A DNA stretch of 64,000 nucleotides. Origin: a virus. Made by a program: the position numbers and the translations under genes. Numbering within the stretch: the stretch's first letter is position 1; every line of letters starts with the position of its first letter. The stretch is from IMG/VR virus record IMGVR_UViG_3300033153_007754, positions 89,501-153,500 of that record; one strand, written 5' to 3'. Below are positions 1 through 9,040 of this stretch, one piece after another. The notes below the pieces were generated by a model, which was not told the DNA's origin, searched no databases, and saw only the letters and a program-made list of their open reading frames with translations.

Positions 1-2070
1 TATAGTTGCTTGCATTTTAATACGATATTCATAATCAATATTTTCAGCTTCAACAAAAATTTCTTTACTGCATTTCTCACCTTCAATTTCTTCATATCTT
101 TTCAATGTATGATGTTGTGTTATCATTTCAAGAGTTTCATCACCAGATTTAACTTTTCTTACTTGTTGAATACTATAAACAGGTTCAATTCCAGCAGAAC
201 AATTATCATGTGTCAAAGAAATTGAACCATTTGGTGCAACCGTTGTTAAAGATACATTTCTAATACCATGTATTTGTAACTTTTTTTGATATTCACTACT
301 TAATGTTTTAAAATAATCATGATTTTTAAAGTTTTTTATTTCTTGGTTTTCTGAGTGTTTCACCATATATGGAAAAGCGCCCCTTTCAATAGCTAAATCT
401 ATAGATGTCTTAATAGTTTGATTCTTTATAAAAGACATTAAATCATCAACAACTTTAATTGCTTCATCAGAATCATATTTAATACCTAAAAATGCTAACA
501 TATCTGCTAAACCAGTTATACCTAAACCAATTCGTCTACCATCTAATAGTTTTATTTTGTTTGCTAATAATGGTTGTTTATCTTGGTTGATTTCAACGAT
601 ATTATCTAATCCACGAATTAATAATTCAACACTTTTACTTAATTTATCATAGTCTATAACTGCATTTTTCCTAAAAGGATTTATTACAAAATTATGTAAA
701 ACAATAGAACCTAAATTACAACTTTCGTTTGCAGACATAGGAATTTCACCGCAATTATGAACCAAACATGTAGAATCACATACATCATTATTAATATAAA
801 AATTATGGTTATCTTCAACCGTTAAATCATACACATCAATACTTTCATTTAAATCTTCTATTTTTATTACTTTAACAGTATATTCTTGATAATTATATGG
901 ATTAAAATTATCATGGATAGCCATACCCAATGTATTCTTTGCTTCTGTATATGTTCCATCTAGGTTGGCAATTAAATGTTCTGGCGTACATACAAAATCA
1001 AATCCATTACTTAAATATAATTTTATAACTTTTTTATGTCCTGTTTTAAAGGCAATTGCATTTTTAACTTCACAAACCCATTCTTTACCATTGTGTTTGG
1101 CAGAATAAACTGGGAATTCTTTATTTTCTTCAGATAATACCCTAATATCTACACCACCACGACCATCAGCAACAGCAATACTTGTATCACCAGCAAAACA
1201 CGGGTTAGTAGTGACATATTTAAAATGTTCAATCTGATTTGCTGGGTCATTTTTCAATATAGCATCATTAAATAAACAAGCTGGTTCAGCATCGGAATGA
1301 TTGTTATCAATAAATGCTTCCCATATATCACCTACTCTAAAATTCTTTTTAAAGACATCACCATTTTCAAGTTTAAATGCTGTTTCCCATTCAGCATCCA
1401 TTTCATTATTATATACTAATCCCATAAACTTATCTGTCATTTGAATGGATATATTCGCATTTTCTATTTTGGTTTTATCACCATGTTTAATTTTAATGAA
1501 ATCCATCACGTCTGGGTGGTTGATGGAAATTGTTAAAATTAATGCTCCACGTCTTCCGTTTTGTGCTATTATCCCAGTTGCAGTAGAAAATAAATCCATA
1601 AATGAAACCGCACCAGTTGATATTTTTGCGGAATTATTAACTGGTGCACCTTTTGGTCTTAATTTAGAAATATCAAAACCAACACCACCGCCCATTTTCA
1701 TGATGTTCATCATATCTTTATTTGTTGCTGATATGCCATCTATAGAGTCTTTTTCTATATCTAATACAAAACAGTTAGATAGCGTTGATTTGGTGTCATA
1801 CGGGTTATTTAGTGCATATAAAACCCTACCGGCGAATGTTATTAGATTATTATCAAATTGTTCCTTAAATATTTCATACCATTTTGAATAATCATTTTTA
1901 AAAGAATCCCTTTCACACTTTGCCATTCCACCAGCCAGCCTATGATTCATATCTTTTTTACTCATTTCCAATACGTTATTATCTTTATCTGTTAATGCAT
2001 ATTTATTATAAAACACGAATGTTGATAAATCATGTTTATGTTTTTCAAGTAAGACATTTTTCTTTTCCAT
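1..2070 (-). CDS. nrdJ: Class II (B12-type) ribonucleotide reductase with intein, C-terminus outside window
   Basis: Makes deoxyribonucleotides for phage DNA synthesis. The frame was read directly from the complement: it starts with ATG at 2070 and is still open at base 1, giving 690 codons. Visible reductase signatures are LSNCFVLDI near the N-terminus, GGGVGFDISKLRPKGAPV, NGRRGAL, the TNP-CGEIPM active-site region and ESCNLGSI. NPCGEIP followed by ESCNLGS is the pattern of adenosylcobalamin-dependent enzymes rather than class Ia. The reading frame is split by a mini-intein exactly between the Pro and Cys of TNP/CGE (residues 291-439). No small-subunit gene is visible next door, which fits class II. 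Class is inferred from motifs. Confidence 0.92.
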   Translation of the reverse strand, partial: MEKKNVLLEKHKHDLSTFVFYNKYALTDKDNNVLEMSKKDMNHRLAGGMAKCERDSFKNDYSKWYEIFKEQFDNNLITFAGRVLYALNNPYDTKSTLSNCFVLDIEKDSIDGISATNKDMMNIMKMGGGVGFDISKLRPKGAPVNNSAKISTGAVSFMDLFSTATGIIAQNGRRGALILTISINHPDVMDFIKIKHGDKTKIENANISIQMTDKFMGLVYNNEMDAEWETAFKLENGDVFKKNFRVGDIWEAFIDNNHSDAEPACLFNDAILKNDPANQIEHFKYVTTNPCFAGDTSIAVADGRGGVDIRVLSEENKEFPVYSAKHNGKEWVCEVKNAIAFKTGHKKVIKLYLSNGFDFVCTPEHLIANLDGTYTEAKNTLGMAIHDNFNPYNYQEYTVKVIKIEDLNESIDVYDLTVEDNHNFYINNDVCDSTCLVHNCGEIPMSANESCNLGSIVLHNFVINPFRKNAVIDYDKLSKSVELLIRGLDNIVEINQDKQPLLANKIKLLDGRRIGLGITGLADMLAFLGIKYDSDEAIKVVDDLMSFIKNQTIKTSIDLAIERGAFPYMVKHSENQEIKNFKNHDYFKTLSSEYQKKLQIHGIRNVSLTTVAPNGSISLTHDNCSAGIEPVYSIQQVRKVKSGDETLEMITQHHTLKRYEEIEGEKCSKEIFVEAENIDYEYRIKMQATI
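754..1200 (-). other. Mini-intein inside the ribonucleotide reductase
   Basis: In-frame self-splicing protein element of 149 residues. It begins with Cys in CFAGDTSIAV (block A), contains a block B motif FVCTPEHL with the TxxH signature, a block F-like segment YDLTVEDNHNFYI, and ends in CLVHN followed by the Cys of the C-extein. The length leaves no room for a homing endonuclease, so it looks like a minimal intein that can splice but not home. The insertion point abuts the catalytic-site cysteine, the most conserved part of the host enzyme. Boundaries follow from the Cys/His-Asn/Cys splice residues. Confidence 0.93.
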
Positions 2071-2106
2071 ATTAATGACCTTATTATTGTTAAATTATTA
2101 ATAAAA

Positions 2107-2775
2107 TTATTTCTTTTTAGTTATTTTCTTTTTGGTTGTTTTTTTAGTTTTATTAACTGTTTTTGGTTTTGTATTTTTTTTAGATTTAACAGTGACTTTT
2201 ACCACAGCAGTTTTAGATTGTTCGCCATTACTCGAATCGAATCCGATGGTAGTTTTATTGTCATTGGTTACACTATCAATAACCTCATCCAACACACCTT
2301 TTTTTTGTTCTTTTGGGAATAAATAATCTACATTATTATTAACCCTAGTTATAGATTTAACTCTTATAAAATTCAAGTTAAATTTTTCTTTTTTGATATA
2401 AAGGTTTATTAAAGAAAGTTTGTTAATAAAAATAGGTATAAGTGTATATCCACCAATGTCAAGACTTATTAATAAATTTCTTGTGGTTTCTAAATCCAAA
2501 ACCCGTTCTTTTTTGTTTACTTCTGTATATGTTAATTTAATGGCATAGACTTTTCCACCCGAAAATGAAACATATATTTTACGTATGTTTTTGTTCTTGT
2601 TTAAATAGTGTTGTAACTCAGTGGCTACCAATACAGCTCTTTTATCACCACCTAAATAATGAAACCCAACAGCCTCTTTTTCTAAAAGAACTGTGATGAT
2701 TTCTTCCTGAATTTTAAACACACCATATTGATTATCATCTTTTTGTAACACTCTGAATTCTTCACTTCTTAACAT
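2107..2775 (-). CDS. Unknown protein with Lys-rich tail
   Basis: About 222 residues. Start chosen at the ATG preceded by GAGAGGGTACAAT rather than an upstream TTG. The N-terminal 160 residues look globular (alternating strands and helices), followed by a low-complexity tail very rich in Lys and Thr (residues about 190-222) that could bind nucleic acid. It lies just upstream of the reductase in the same direction. No family recognised. Confidence 0.7.
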   Translation of the reverse strand: MLRSEEFRVLQKDDNQYGVFKIQEEIITVLLEKEAVGFHYLGGDKRAVLVATELQHYLNKNKNIRKIYVSFSGGKVYAIKLTYTEVNKKERVLDLETTRNLLISLDIGGYTLIPIFINKLSLINLYIKKEKFNLNFIRVKSITRVNNNVDYLFPKEQKKGVLDEVIDSVTNDNKTTIGFDSSNGEQSKTAVVKVTVKSKKNTKPKTVNKTKKTTKKKITKKK

Positions 2776-2835
2776 ATTGTACCCTCTCAAAATAAAAATT
2801 AATTATATAATGTAAAACATATTTAGTAAAAATAT

Positions 2836-2843
2836 AATAAATA
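2836..2843 (+). promoter_or_regulatory. Late-promoter-like AATAAATA box before the spike gene
   Basis: The octamer AATAAATA followed by ATTTT sits about 20 bases before the spike start codon, with no -35 hexamer at the usual distance. The same box recurs before most virion genes in the window, as T4 late promoters (TATAAATA) do. Role is inferred. Confidence 0.45.
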
Positions 2844-2863
2844 ATTTTTTTAGGTAGTATTAA

Positions 2864-3616
2864 ATGTATATTGGCAAAATAAAATATGTTAAAGATAATG
2901 AAATAAGAGTGTTAGTTTATGGTGTTTTTGATGATGATATGCCAACAACAAATTACCCGAAAGCAATATTAACCTCTTCTTTAAATATTAAAAATGGAAT
3001 TGGTATTAATAATAAAATATCGGTAGGTGATAATGTTATTTGTGCATTCTTAAATGGTGATTATTCACAACCAATTATATTAGGTTTCATAAATAACGAA
3101 AATGACACAAAAGAATCTTGGTTTAATTCTAATACTATGGATATTAAAACAAAATCTGGTTATGGGATTTCTATAAGAAATGTTGATGAAAATAAAAATT
3201 TTGATATTGATTTTGATGGTGAAATTAATATTAATAAAACAGATGATAATTATAAAAGTGTTCTTAAGCAATTGAATGATTTAAGGGATATTTTAAATAG
3301 TTTTATTAATAAATACAACACACATAAACATGAAACATTAAATTCACAGGGAATAAAAGGTAAGGCTTTGGGTATGGGCGAAACTACCAACATACAAGGC
3401 GATAAATCTATCCCAGAATTAAATGAAGCTGCCATTCGTGCAGCAATACCAGCCAATTTAGGTATAGACCCAGTAACAGGTTTAACGGCCGTACAAATAG
3501 GCGCAATGTTAGCAATCAATATACCTGAAACAGCTCGAATAATGGCTATATTAAGTGGTGAAACTGAAAGTACTGATGGTGATTATAATGTTGAATTTAA
3601 AAGTAAAAGTAAGTAG
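2864..3616 (+). CDS. Baseplate hub/spike protein, gp5/gpV-like OB-fold
   Basis: 250 residues. Residues 1-85 look like the OB-fold domain of phage spike and hub proteins (YIGKIKYVKDNEIRVLVYG, then VGDNVICAFLNGDYSQPIILGF). A beta-rich stretch with repeated DI/DFDGEI follows, then a helical part and the tip-like HKHE near residue 160, as in spike proteins that bind a metal ion at the tip. It would sit at the membrane-piercing end of the tail. No lysozyme domain is present, unlike T4 gp5. It is on the opposite strand to most virion genes and ends 6 bases before a convergent gene. Role is inferred from domain pattern. Confidence 0.65.
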   Translation: MYIGKIKYVKDNEIRVLVYGVFDDDMPTTNYPKAILTSSLNIKNGIGINNKISVGDNVICAFLNGDYSQPIILGFINNENDTKESWFNSNTMDIKTKSGYGISIRNVDENKNFDIDFDGEININKTDDNYKSVLKQLNDLRDILNSFINKYNTHKHETLNSQGIKGKALGMGETTNIQGDKSIPELNEAAIRAAIPANLGIDPVTGLTAVQIGAMLAINIPETARIMAILSGETESTDGDYNVEFKSKSK

Positions 3617-3621
3617 TAGTT

Positions 3622-3948
3622 TTACTTTTTTTTGAAGTCGTTGATGATTTTATTTATTTCATCAAGTTTTGCTTTAAATTCCTGTTCTATATCTCTTTTT
3701 TCTGAATAACATTCTATCCTATCACCAAAAATCTCAAACTCTAAGTAATCATCATTATTTTCATATTCCAGTTGTATAGAATTTCGATATGTTGGAAAAA
3801 CTTCAAATCCATTTAAATCAGTTATTTTATTTATTGTTTCTTTTGTTTTTACCACGACGTTATTAGTGAAACAAGGTGTTCCATCATCAATCCAAGCATC
3901 ATTTTCTATTCTGAAATCATCAACTACACTTAATAGTTCTTCTAACAT
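3622..3948 (-). CDS. Small acidic protein, paralogue-like to the duplicated protein at 16.9-17.6 kb
   Basis: 108 residues, preceded by GAGG seven bases before ATG. The pattern FPTYRNSIQLEYENNDDYLEFEI resembles the two internal repeats of the protein at 16887-17555 (LVLEYDNGDNFIDFDIY). Such a 'target-strand LEY..LEF.I' core is common in small phage and bacterial proteins of unknown function. Convergent with the spike gene. Function unknown. Confidence 0.65.
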   Translation of the reverse strand: MLEELLSVVDDFRIENDAWIDDGTPCFTNNVVVKTKETINKITDLNGFEVFPTYRNSIQLEYENNDDYLEFEIFGDRIECYSEKRDIEQEFKAKLDEINKIINDFKKK

Positions 3949-3970
3949 TTAAACCTCAAAAAAAATTACA

Positions 3971-3982
3971 AATTTATTTATT
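3971..3982 (-). promoter_or_regulatory. AATAAATA box before the gene at 3622-3948
   Basis: On the - strand AATAAATAAATT occurs 23-34 bases before the start codon, matching the box before virion genes. Whether it drives this small gene as a late gene is inference. Confidence 0.35.
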
Positions 3983-3987
3983 CTTGA

Positions 3988-4035
3988 ATTGAAAAAGGGG
4001 ATAAACAACCGAATTGTTATTTACCCCCTTTTTAC
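3988..4035. terminator. Strong hairpin, possible bidirectional terminator or leader stem
   Basis: AAAAAGGGGATAAACAAC pairs with GTTATTTACCCCCTTTTT around a short CGAATT loop, and U-tracts flank both strands. It can stop + strand transcripts running past the spike gene and the convergent small gene. On the + strand the stem ends just before an AGGAGA ribosome-binding site, so it could also protect a 5' end. Confidence 0.6.
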
Positions 4036-4047
4036 TAGGAGAATCGT

Positions 4048-4137
4048 ATGATAATGAAACAACCAAAAGAAGAAGTAACCCATCAACATAACTATTATTG
4101 CATTTATTATTATCTTTGTCAAGTTTTTTTTAAATAA
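4048..4137 (+). CDS. Candidate 29-residue peptide
   Basis: Short frame with a strong ribosome-binding site (TAGGAGA, six bases before ATG), placed between the hairpin and the terminase. The peptide is Tyr-rich (YYCIYYYLCQVFF) and looks membrane-active or simply spurious. The same TAGGAGAATC site precedes the gene at 13395-14867, which supports real translation. Function unknown. Confidence 0.35.
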   Translation: MIMKQPKEEVTHQHNYYCIYYYLCQVFFK

Positions 4138-4163
4138 ATATCTTATATTATCAGGATTTTTTT

Positions 4164-5687
4164 ATGAAGCTAGAAAATATAGAAGAAGAACTAACGTATT
4201 ATAATGGTTTAAATAACTTAAGAGGTATTAAAACTAAAGTAAAGCCACTCACAAAATTACAAAAAGTTAAAACAGCTTTATGTAAACAAAATGTCGAATA
4301 TTTCGCAGAAGAATATTATTACATTGTATCACAGGACAACGGAAGACATAAAATAAAACTAAGAGATTACCAAAAAACTATGATTAAGATGCTGTTGAAT
4401 GAAGACAGAGTTGTTATGAATACGTCAAGACAAATTGGAAAAACTGTTGTGACTGCTATTCCCATACTACATTATGCATTATTTAATGAAGCTAAATTAA
4501 TTGGGATAGCAGGGGATAACTTAGCTACTGCAAAAGAAATTTTAGATAGAATAAAAAGCGCATATATGGAATTACCAATTTGGCTTCAAAAACCTGTCGT
4601 AAAATGGAATGAAAAAGAGGTTAGATTTGCTGATGGCACACGAATATTAGCGCAAGCAACAACGGGTTCAACATTTCGTGGTTTATCTATGAATTGGGTA
4701 TTTGTTGATGAAACAGCTTTTGTCGATGATTTGCTATGGGCTGCCTTTACTGATGCTTTTTTGGCCACTGTTGCTGATAGTGTTACTGCAAAAATAACAT
4801 ACACTTCAACACCAAATGGATACAACCATTTCCATCGAATATGGACTGATGCGGTAAATGGTGTATCCAATTTTAAACCATTTCAGGTGGTTTGGACTGA
4901 TGTAAAAACAAGGAATGAAGCATGGAAAATTAAAACCATGAAAGATATTGATGCAATAGATAAAGAAAGTGCTTTCAGGCAAAACTATTGCGGTGAATTT
5001 ATAACCACTGGAACTACTTTTATTAAACAGGGTATAATAGAAAAGCTATCTTACCTTACAGCTTTAAACGCAGATGATGGCAAAGATTATCTAAACATAT
5101 ATGAAAACCCTCTTAAAAATCATATATATTCAATTGGTGTTGATTTAGGTAAAGGTGTTGGTAAGGATTTTACAACAATACAAATTGTTGATATAACAGA
5201 TGTGGATAATATCAAGTTAGTTCTATCATTCAGGCATAATAATATCGGTAGTATAGAAATAGCACCAATAATTGAATTCTTTTCTGTTTATTATAACAAT
5301 GCATATACATTAGTAGAAAATAACAAATTTGATGTTGCTGATGATTTATTCTATAATTATGGATTTGATAATCTAGTGCATAACAAAGATAATGGTGTTG
5401 CAGGTATATATACAGATAAAAAAACAAAACCTATTATGCTTAATAATCTTAAATATTTAATAACAAATAATAAATTACATATTCCCGATTACCACACTAT
5501 AAACGAATTAGCTCATTTTGTTGTTAAAAATAATGGTTCAATAGAAGCTGATTCAGGTCACCATGATGATACTATTATGGGTTTAGCATTAGCACTATAT
5601 GTTTTAAAATTAGGAGTTGTGGATAATGACCAGGAATCTATAACGAGAGAAGTTAAACAAAAAGCAATTGTATCATTTTTATTATGA
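4164..5687 (+). CDS. terL: Terminase large subunit
   Basis: 507-residue packaging motor that pumps DNA into the prohead and cuts it. ATPase half: Walker A-type SRQIGKT at residues 88-94 and Walker B VFVDE at 178-182, then the TSTPNG coupling motif near 213. Nuclease half (RNase H-like): SIGVDLGKG with Asp326, a second acidic site in VENNKFDVAD, and GHHDDTIMGLALA near the C-terminus. Length is somewhat below T4 gp17 (610). An AATAAATA box lies at 4133-4140. It stands alone on the + strand, with no adjacent small terminase recognised. The Walker A motif begins with Ser instead of Gly, which is common in terminases. Confidence 0.95.
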   Translation: MKLENIEEELTYYNGLNNLRGIKTKVKPLTKLQKVKTALCKQNVEYFAEEYYYIVSQDNGRHKIKLRDYQKTMIKMLLNEDRVVMNTSRQIGKTVVTAIPILHYALFNEAKLIGIAGDNLATAKEILDRIKSAYMELPIWLQKPVVKWNEKEVRFADGTRILAQATTGSTFRGLSMNWVFVDETAFVDDLLWAAFTDAFLATVADSVTAKITYTSTPNGYNHFHRIWTDAVNGVSNFKPFQVVWTDVKTRNEAWKIKTMKDIDAIDKESAFRQNYCGEFITTGTTFIKQGIIEKLSYLTALNADDGKDYLNIYENPLKNHIYSIGVDLGKGVGKDFTTIQIVDITDVDNIKLVLSFRHNNIGSIEIAPIIEFFSVYYNNAYTLVENNKFDVADDLFYNYGFDNLVHNKDNGVAGIYTDKKTKPIMLNNLKYLITNNKLHIPDYHTINELAHFVVKNNGSIEADSGHHDDTIMGLALALYVLKLGVVDNDQESITREVKQKAIVSFLL

Positions 5688-5693
5688 AAATAA

Positions 5694-6029
5694 TTACTTT
5701 TCTAATTCCCACCAGGTAAATGTATCAATAAGTCTTGTATATTCTTGTTTCACATTTGTTAGTTTTTTATTTTCTATAGAGAATATATATTTTTCAATTT
5801 CACCATTCTGATTCTTTAGTTCCACCAAAAAAGGATTTCCATATCTATTAATATAAACATTTATCACATTTTTTGGCGAAATTCTAAAATGTTTACTAAT
5901 GTACTTCATTAGCTTTTTTTTAGGGATGTCTTTCGGTTTCTGTTGTGACATTGAAATCTCATTCAATGTGGATACCAAATCACCTTCAAGTTCTTCCATT
6001 AAAAAATTATTACAATTTGTATATAACAT
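5694..6029 (-). CDS. Unknown small protein
   Basis: 111 residues behind a clear TAGGAGTGAAAA site. Mixed helix/strand composition. The segment KKKLMKYISKHFRISPKNVINVYINRYG-type (about residues 37-65) might be a helical DNA-binding unit, but this is only an impression. Convergent with terminase (7-base gap) and divergent from the initiator-like gene, with the 15-bp array between. Function unknown. Confidence 0.65.
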   Translation of the reverse strand: MLYTNCNNFLMEELEGDLVSTLNEISMSQQKPKDIPKKKLMKYISKHFRISPKNVINVYINRYGNPFLVELKNQNGEIEKYIFSIENKKLTNVKQEYTRLIDTFTWWELEK

Positions 6030-6075
6030 TTTTCACTCCTATCTAACATAAGTCATTAATATATTTATGTTTTGT

Positions 6076-6150
6076 GTTTTTTCCATTGGTGGTTTTACCA
6101 TAGATGGGTTTTCCACCTATGGTTTTTCTATTGGTGGTTTTACCGTTTAT
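6076..6150 (+). repeat. Iteron-like array, five 15-bp units
   Basis: Five head-to-tail units with exact 15-base spacing: units read GTTTTTTCCATTGGT, GGTTTTACCATAGAT, GGGTTTTCCACCTAT, GGTTTTTCTATTGGT and GGTTTTACCGTTTAT. The core GGTTTTACC is nearly self-complementary to GGTAAAACC. The array ends 20 bases before the -35 box of the initiator-like gene. Two more arrays of the same unit lie at 60.56 and 60.94 kb. Placement suggests binding by the adjacent protein (autoregulation or origin). Confidence 0.8.
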
Positions 6151-6170
6151 GGTAAAAATAAATAAAACAC

Positions 6171-6199
6171 TTGACATTCACTCAAAAATTGTGTACAAT
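6171..6199 (+). promoter_or_regulatory. Sigma70-like promoter of the initiator-like gene
   Basis: TTGACA and TACAAT separated by 17 bases, 34 bases before the start codon, immediately downstream of the 15-bp array. Confidence 0.75.
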
Positions 6200-6232
6200 C
6201 TTTTTGTTGGTGTGTGTTTTTAGGAGAGAGAT

Positions 6233-7015
6233 ATGTCATTAATTAACAATAATATAACAGATAATTCATATTTGATTGACGCTGAATTAAGTCTTAAAGC
6301 AAAAGGATTATTAGGGATTTTAATTAATTTCTCTGGTGAAAACCTTAATATGGAAGACATCAAGGGTTACACCGATAGTGGGGTAACCCAAATAAAAAAC
6401 ACACTGAAAGAATTAAAAAAAGTAGGATATTTATTATCCAATAAAATAAGAAATAAAAAAGGTCGTGTAGATTTTATTTTTAAATTAGAAAATAAAACAC
6501 CTAAAAGTGTTCTGAATGATGATATTAAAAAAATTGAACAAACATCAGTTCCAACCAAAAAAGTGTTACCAGCAGTTAAAAAACATGGTTTATCCGCAAA
6601 GAAAATCATTTCGTTCTATAATAAACAAGTAAAAAAAGGTGGTAACCAACAACAAGCCGTCGTTAATCTTTTACCATTTTTAGAAAAAGGTTTAAAAGAA
6701 GATACAATTAAAAGTGCAATACTTGCATATAAAAACACTTTAAATGATTTAAGATATGCAAGTAAAGTTGAAAACTTTTTCATCAATGACATTGAAAAAC
6801 ATATTGATGAAACAGACAATAGGTATGAATCTTTAACTGAAATAAAAGAGAAAGTAAATTCTTTGACACCTAAACAGGAAAGTGAAATATTGAAGCTGGT
6901 TTTTGATGAAAACCCTAGTTATGATTATGAAGGGTTTAATCTGAAAACATTGTTGGAAGTATCACCAACAACTTACAATCATTATATTAAAAAATATAAT
7001 AGAAATGTTGCTTAG
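6233..7015 (+). CDS. Winged-helix replication initiator-like protein
   Basis: 260 residues, start preceded by TAGGAGAGAGAT. Residues 15-90 look like the winged helix-turn-helix of phage and plasmid replication proteins: AELSLKAKGLLGIL, then NMEDIKGYTDSGVTQIKNTLKELKKVGYL and a wing KNKKGRVDFIFKL. The middle is Lys-rich and helical, the end carries a small helical domain (SLTPKQESEILKLVF). The 15-bp iteron-like array directly upstream fits a protein that binds its own promoter and perhaps the origin. It could instead be a plain transcription factor or primosome-type protein. Function inferred from fold pattern and context. Confidence 0.6.
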   Translation: MSLINNNITDNSYLIDAELSLKAKGLLGILINFSGENLNMEDIKGYTDSGVTQIKNTLKELKKVGYLLSNKIRNKKGRVDFIFKLENKTPKSVLNDDIKKIEQTSVPTKKVLPAVKKHGLSAKKIISFYNKQVKKGGNQQQAVVNLLPFLEKGLKEDTIKSAILAYKNTLNDLRYASKVENFFINDIEKHIDETDNRYESLTEIKEKVNSLTPKQESEILKLVFDENPSYDYEGFNLKTLLEVSPTTYNHYIKKYNRNVA

Positions 7016-7389
7016 TCTTTATAGAAATTAAAGGCATAGCCACCTATAAAACCAACAAATAATAAACCTAAAGAAAATAAAGCTTTTTCCATAAAACTAT
7101 GTTTTTCTATATATACAATCTTTTCAATAGTTTCTGTTTCAATTATTGTTTCATCATCACAAAAATAAGTTTTATTTGCCAATAGTTTCCACTTATTTAT
7201 TTGTCTTAATCCTTCAATATCAACCAACACAAACATTTCACTTTGTGGTAGTTCATTTAGATTAATTTCTAACCTACCATCATTCTGTAAAAAATGTACT
7301 TCTTCATTCTTCACAAAAACAGTGTATTTAAATAAATCATTTCCTAATATGGAAATAGAAATTAACATCATTAATAAAATCTTTTTCAT
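7012..7389 (-). CDS. Exported or membrane-anchored small protein
   Basis: 125 residues. Residues 1-16 form a signal peptide-like segment (KKILLMMLISISILG) and residues about 102-120 a transmembrane helix (ALFSLGLLFVGFIGGYAF), giving an envelope protein with a beta-rich middle. Three bases of overlap with the convergent initiator-like gene. Placed after the portal gene in transcription order. A spanin-like or superinfection role is possible but not shown. Confidence 0.65.
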   Translation of the reverse strand: MKKILLMMLISISILGNDLFKYTVFVKNEEVHFLQNDGRLEINLNELPQSEMFVLVDIEGLRQINKWKLLANKTYFCDDETIIETETIEKIVYIEKHSFMEKALFSLGLLFVGFIGGYAFNFYKD

Positions 7390-7398
7390 ATCAACCTC

Positions 7399-9012
7399 CT
7401 ATAAAAGTTTCTTTTTTTTCTTTTTTTTCTTTTTACTTTCATCAATTTTTTCAACATAAATAACAAAACCTTCGGCTTGTTCTTTTCTTAATTCATCATG
7501 TAATTTTTTAATTTCATCATCACTATATCCCATTATATCCCTATATACACCAGCAACAGAAAACAATGGTACTATGTCAGGTCTGCTTTCTGTTGGAAGG
7601 CCTATGTAATCTTTAATATCATTTATTAAAGATATTTTCTCTCTAATATCAGCAAATTTAAAAATTTTCGCATAATCAACAGAATCATGGAATTCTAAAT
7701 ATAAAGAATTCTTAAAAGATACCATGAAATCATCTGAAATATCTGTGTTTTTCTCTTCTTTAATTTTATCATTAATATAATCAAATAACATAGTAATATA
7801 TATTGGAGAAAAAGCCTTTCTATTAGCTAAAACAAAAAACCTAAACCGTCTCATATCTTCACTTATTTCATTTACGTTATCAGCTTTTGGGTGTTGGCCC
7901 CTACCATCTTCAAAATCAATTCTTTTATTTGGAATAAATAAACTCCTATAGGCTTCACGCATAGCAATTTTGTAATCATCTATATTATTTAAATTCATAT
8001 TTCCACCAATAGTGGATACTTCAGTCGCTTTATTTTTATTTCTACTAAACCAGAAATTATCTATCATGGCATGTTTAGCATTTACCGCAGAATATTGTCC
8101 AGTTTCTTGATTGAAAATTGTTTTAAGGTTATATTCATTCTTAATCTTATTTACATGTGCTTTTGCTTTTTTATCTGCCATCATACCTGTGTCTATATAG
8201 AATACAAGGCGTTCAGGTGCTCGTACTATTCGATAAATCAATAATGTGTCTTTTAGTATGTTCAATTGGTTTATCGGTCTAAGCGCTTGATGTAGATACG
8301 AAACCGTTTCGCCATTTATTTTTTTTCCGGATTCTAAATGTATCATGTCTTTTGTCGCTATACCCCTCACATCTTTTCCGTTTTGTTGTGCATAATTTAT
8401 CTTATTATTATTATTTTCTTCTTTATTTTTATATTCATATTGTTTCTTTTCTTTATTATAAAAAACTTTTGTTGGTTCTAGTATATTATAAGAAGATATT
8501 ACACCCTTTGTTCTTTTCTTTTCGATATATAATCTGCCATCCACATAAAATTGTTCAAATAGAATACTTGCGTTATCAGTAAACACCTTTCTATCAACAT
8601 AGAATTTTTCTATATATTCAATTACTTTATTTTTGGCTTTAGTGTTTTTATCTAATAGTGTATTAGATTTTAACATAAATTTAAATGGTGCTGTGTCTTC
8701 AACATTTACAATCACATTATTTTTAATTTCTTCTATTGCTATTTGTACTTCTGTAAATAGAGAGGCACTACGATATTTTCTTATTAATTCATCTAATGTA
8801 GACCACACTTGATAATTCATATTTATATCATCTTTATGTCTACCATACACAAAATTGTTTTGGAGAGCGTTCTCGTTTTTCAATTCCGCTTCCCTGTTGA
8901 CAACTACATTGTTTTTATTCTTCAATTTTGCTTCTGTTAATTTTTTAGATTCATTCAAAACATCTAAATATTTAGCATCAACATCACTTTCCAATATGAT
9001 TTTATTACTCAT
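7399..9012 (-). CDS. Portal protein, T4 gp20-like
   Basis: 537 residues, forms the dodecameric DNA gate of the capsid. The key match is the central block LLIYRIVRAPERLVFYIDTG followed by DNFWFSRNKNKATEVSTIGG, the most conserved part of T4-type portals, and then the YRSLFIPNKRID segment. The N-terminal domain contains YRSASLFTEVQIAIEEIKN, also typical. Length matches gp20 (524). The C-terminus is a run of about ten lysines. A strong AAGAGG site and an AATAAATA box precede it. The gp13-like neck protein is two genes upstream. Confidence 0.93.
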   Translation of the reverse strand: MSNKIILESDVDAKYLDVLNESKKLTEAKLKNKNNVVVNREAELKNENALQNNFVYGRHKDDINMNYQVWSTLDELIRKYRSASLFTEVQIAIEEIKNNVIVNVEDTAPFKFMLKSNTLLDKNTKAKNKVIEYIEKFYVDRKVFTDNASILFEQFYVDGRLYIEKKRTKGVISSYNILEPTKVFYNKEKKQYEYKNKEENNNNKINYAQQNGKDVRGIATKDMIHLESGKKINGETVSYLHQALRPINQLNILKDTLLIYRIVRAPERLVFYIDTGMMADKKAKAHVNKIKNEYNLKTIFNQETGQYSAVNAKHAMIDNFWFSRNKNKATEVSTIGGNMNLNNIDDYKIAMREAYRSLFIPNKRIDFEDGRGQHPKADNVNEISEDMRRFRFFVLANRKAFSPIYITMLFDYINDKIKEEKNTDISDDFMVSFKNSLYLEFHDSVDYAKIFKFADIREKISLINDIKDYIGLPTESRPDIVPLFSVAGVYRDIMGYSDDEIKKLHDELRKEQAEGFVIYVEKIDESKKKKKKKKKLL

Positions 9013-9040
9013 TTAAACCTCTTAGTGTTATATTTGTAAT

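Noticed and set aside
1445-1891. Open frame on the + strand within the ribonucleotide reductase
   Set aside because: It is the antisense of a conserved enzyme and has no ribosome-binding site.
2226-2245. tRNA-like TTCGAATC words
   Set aside because: They occur inside coding sequence without acceptor or anticodon stems.
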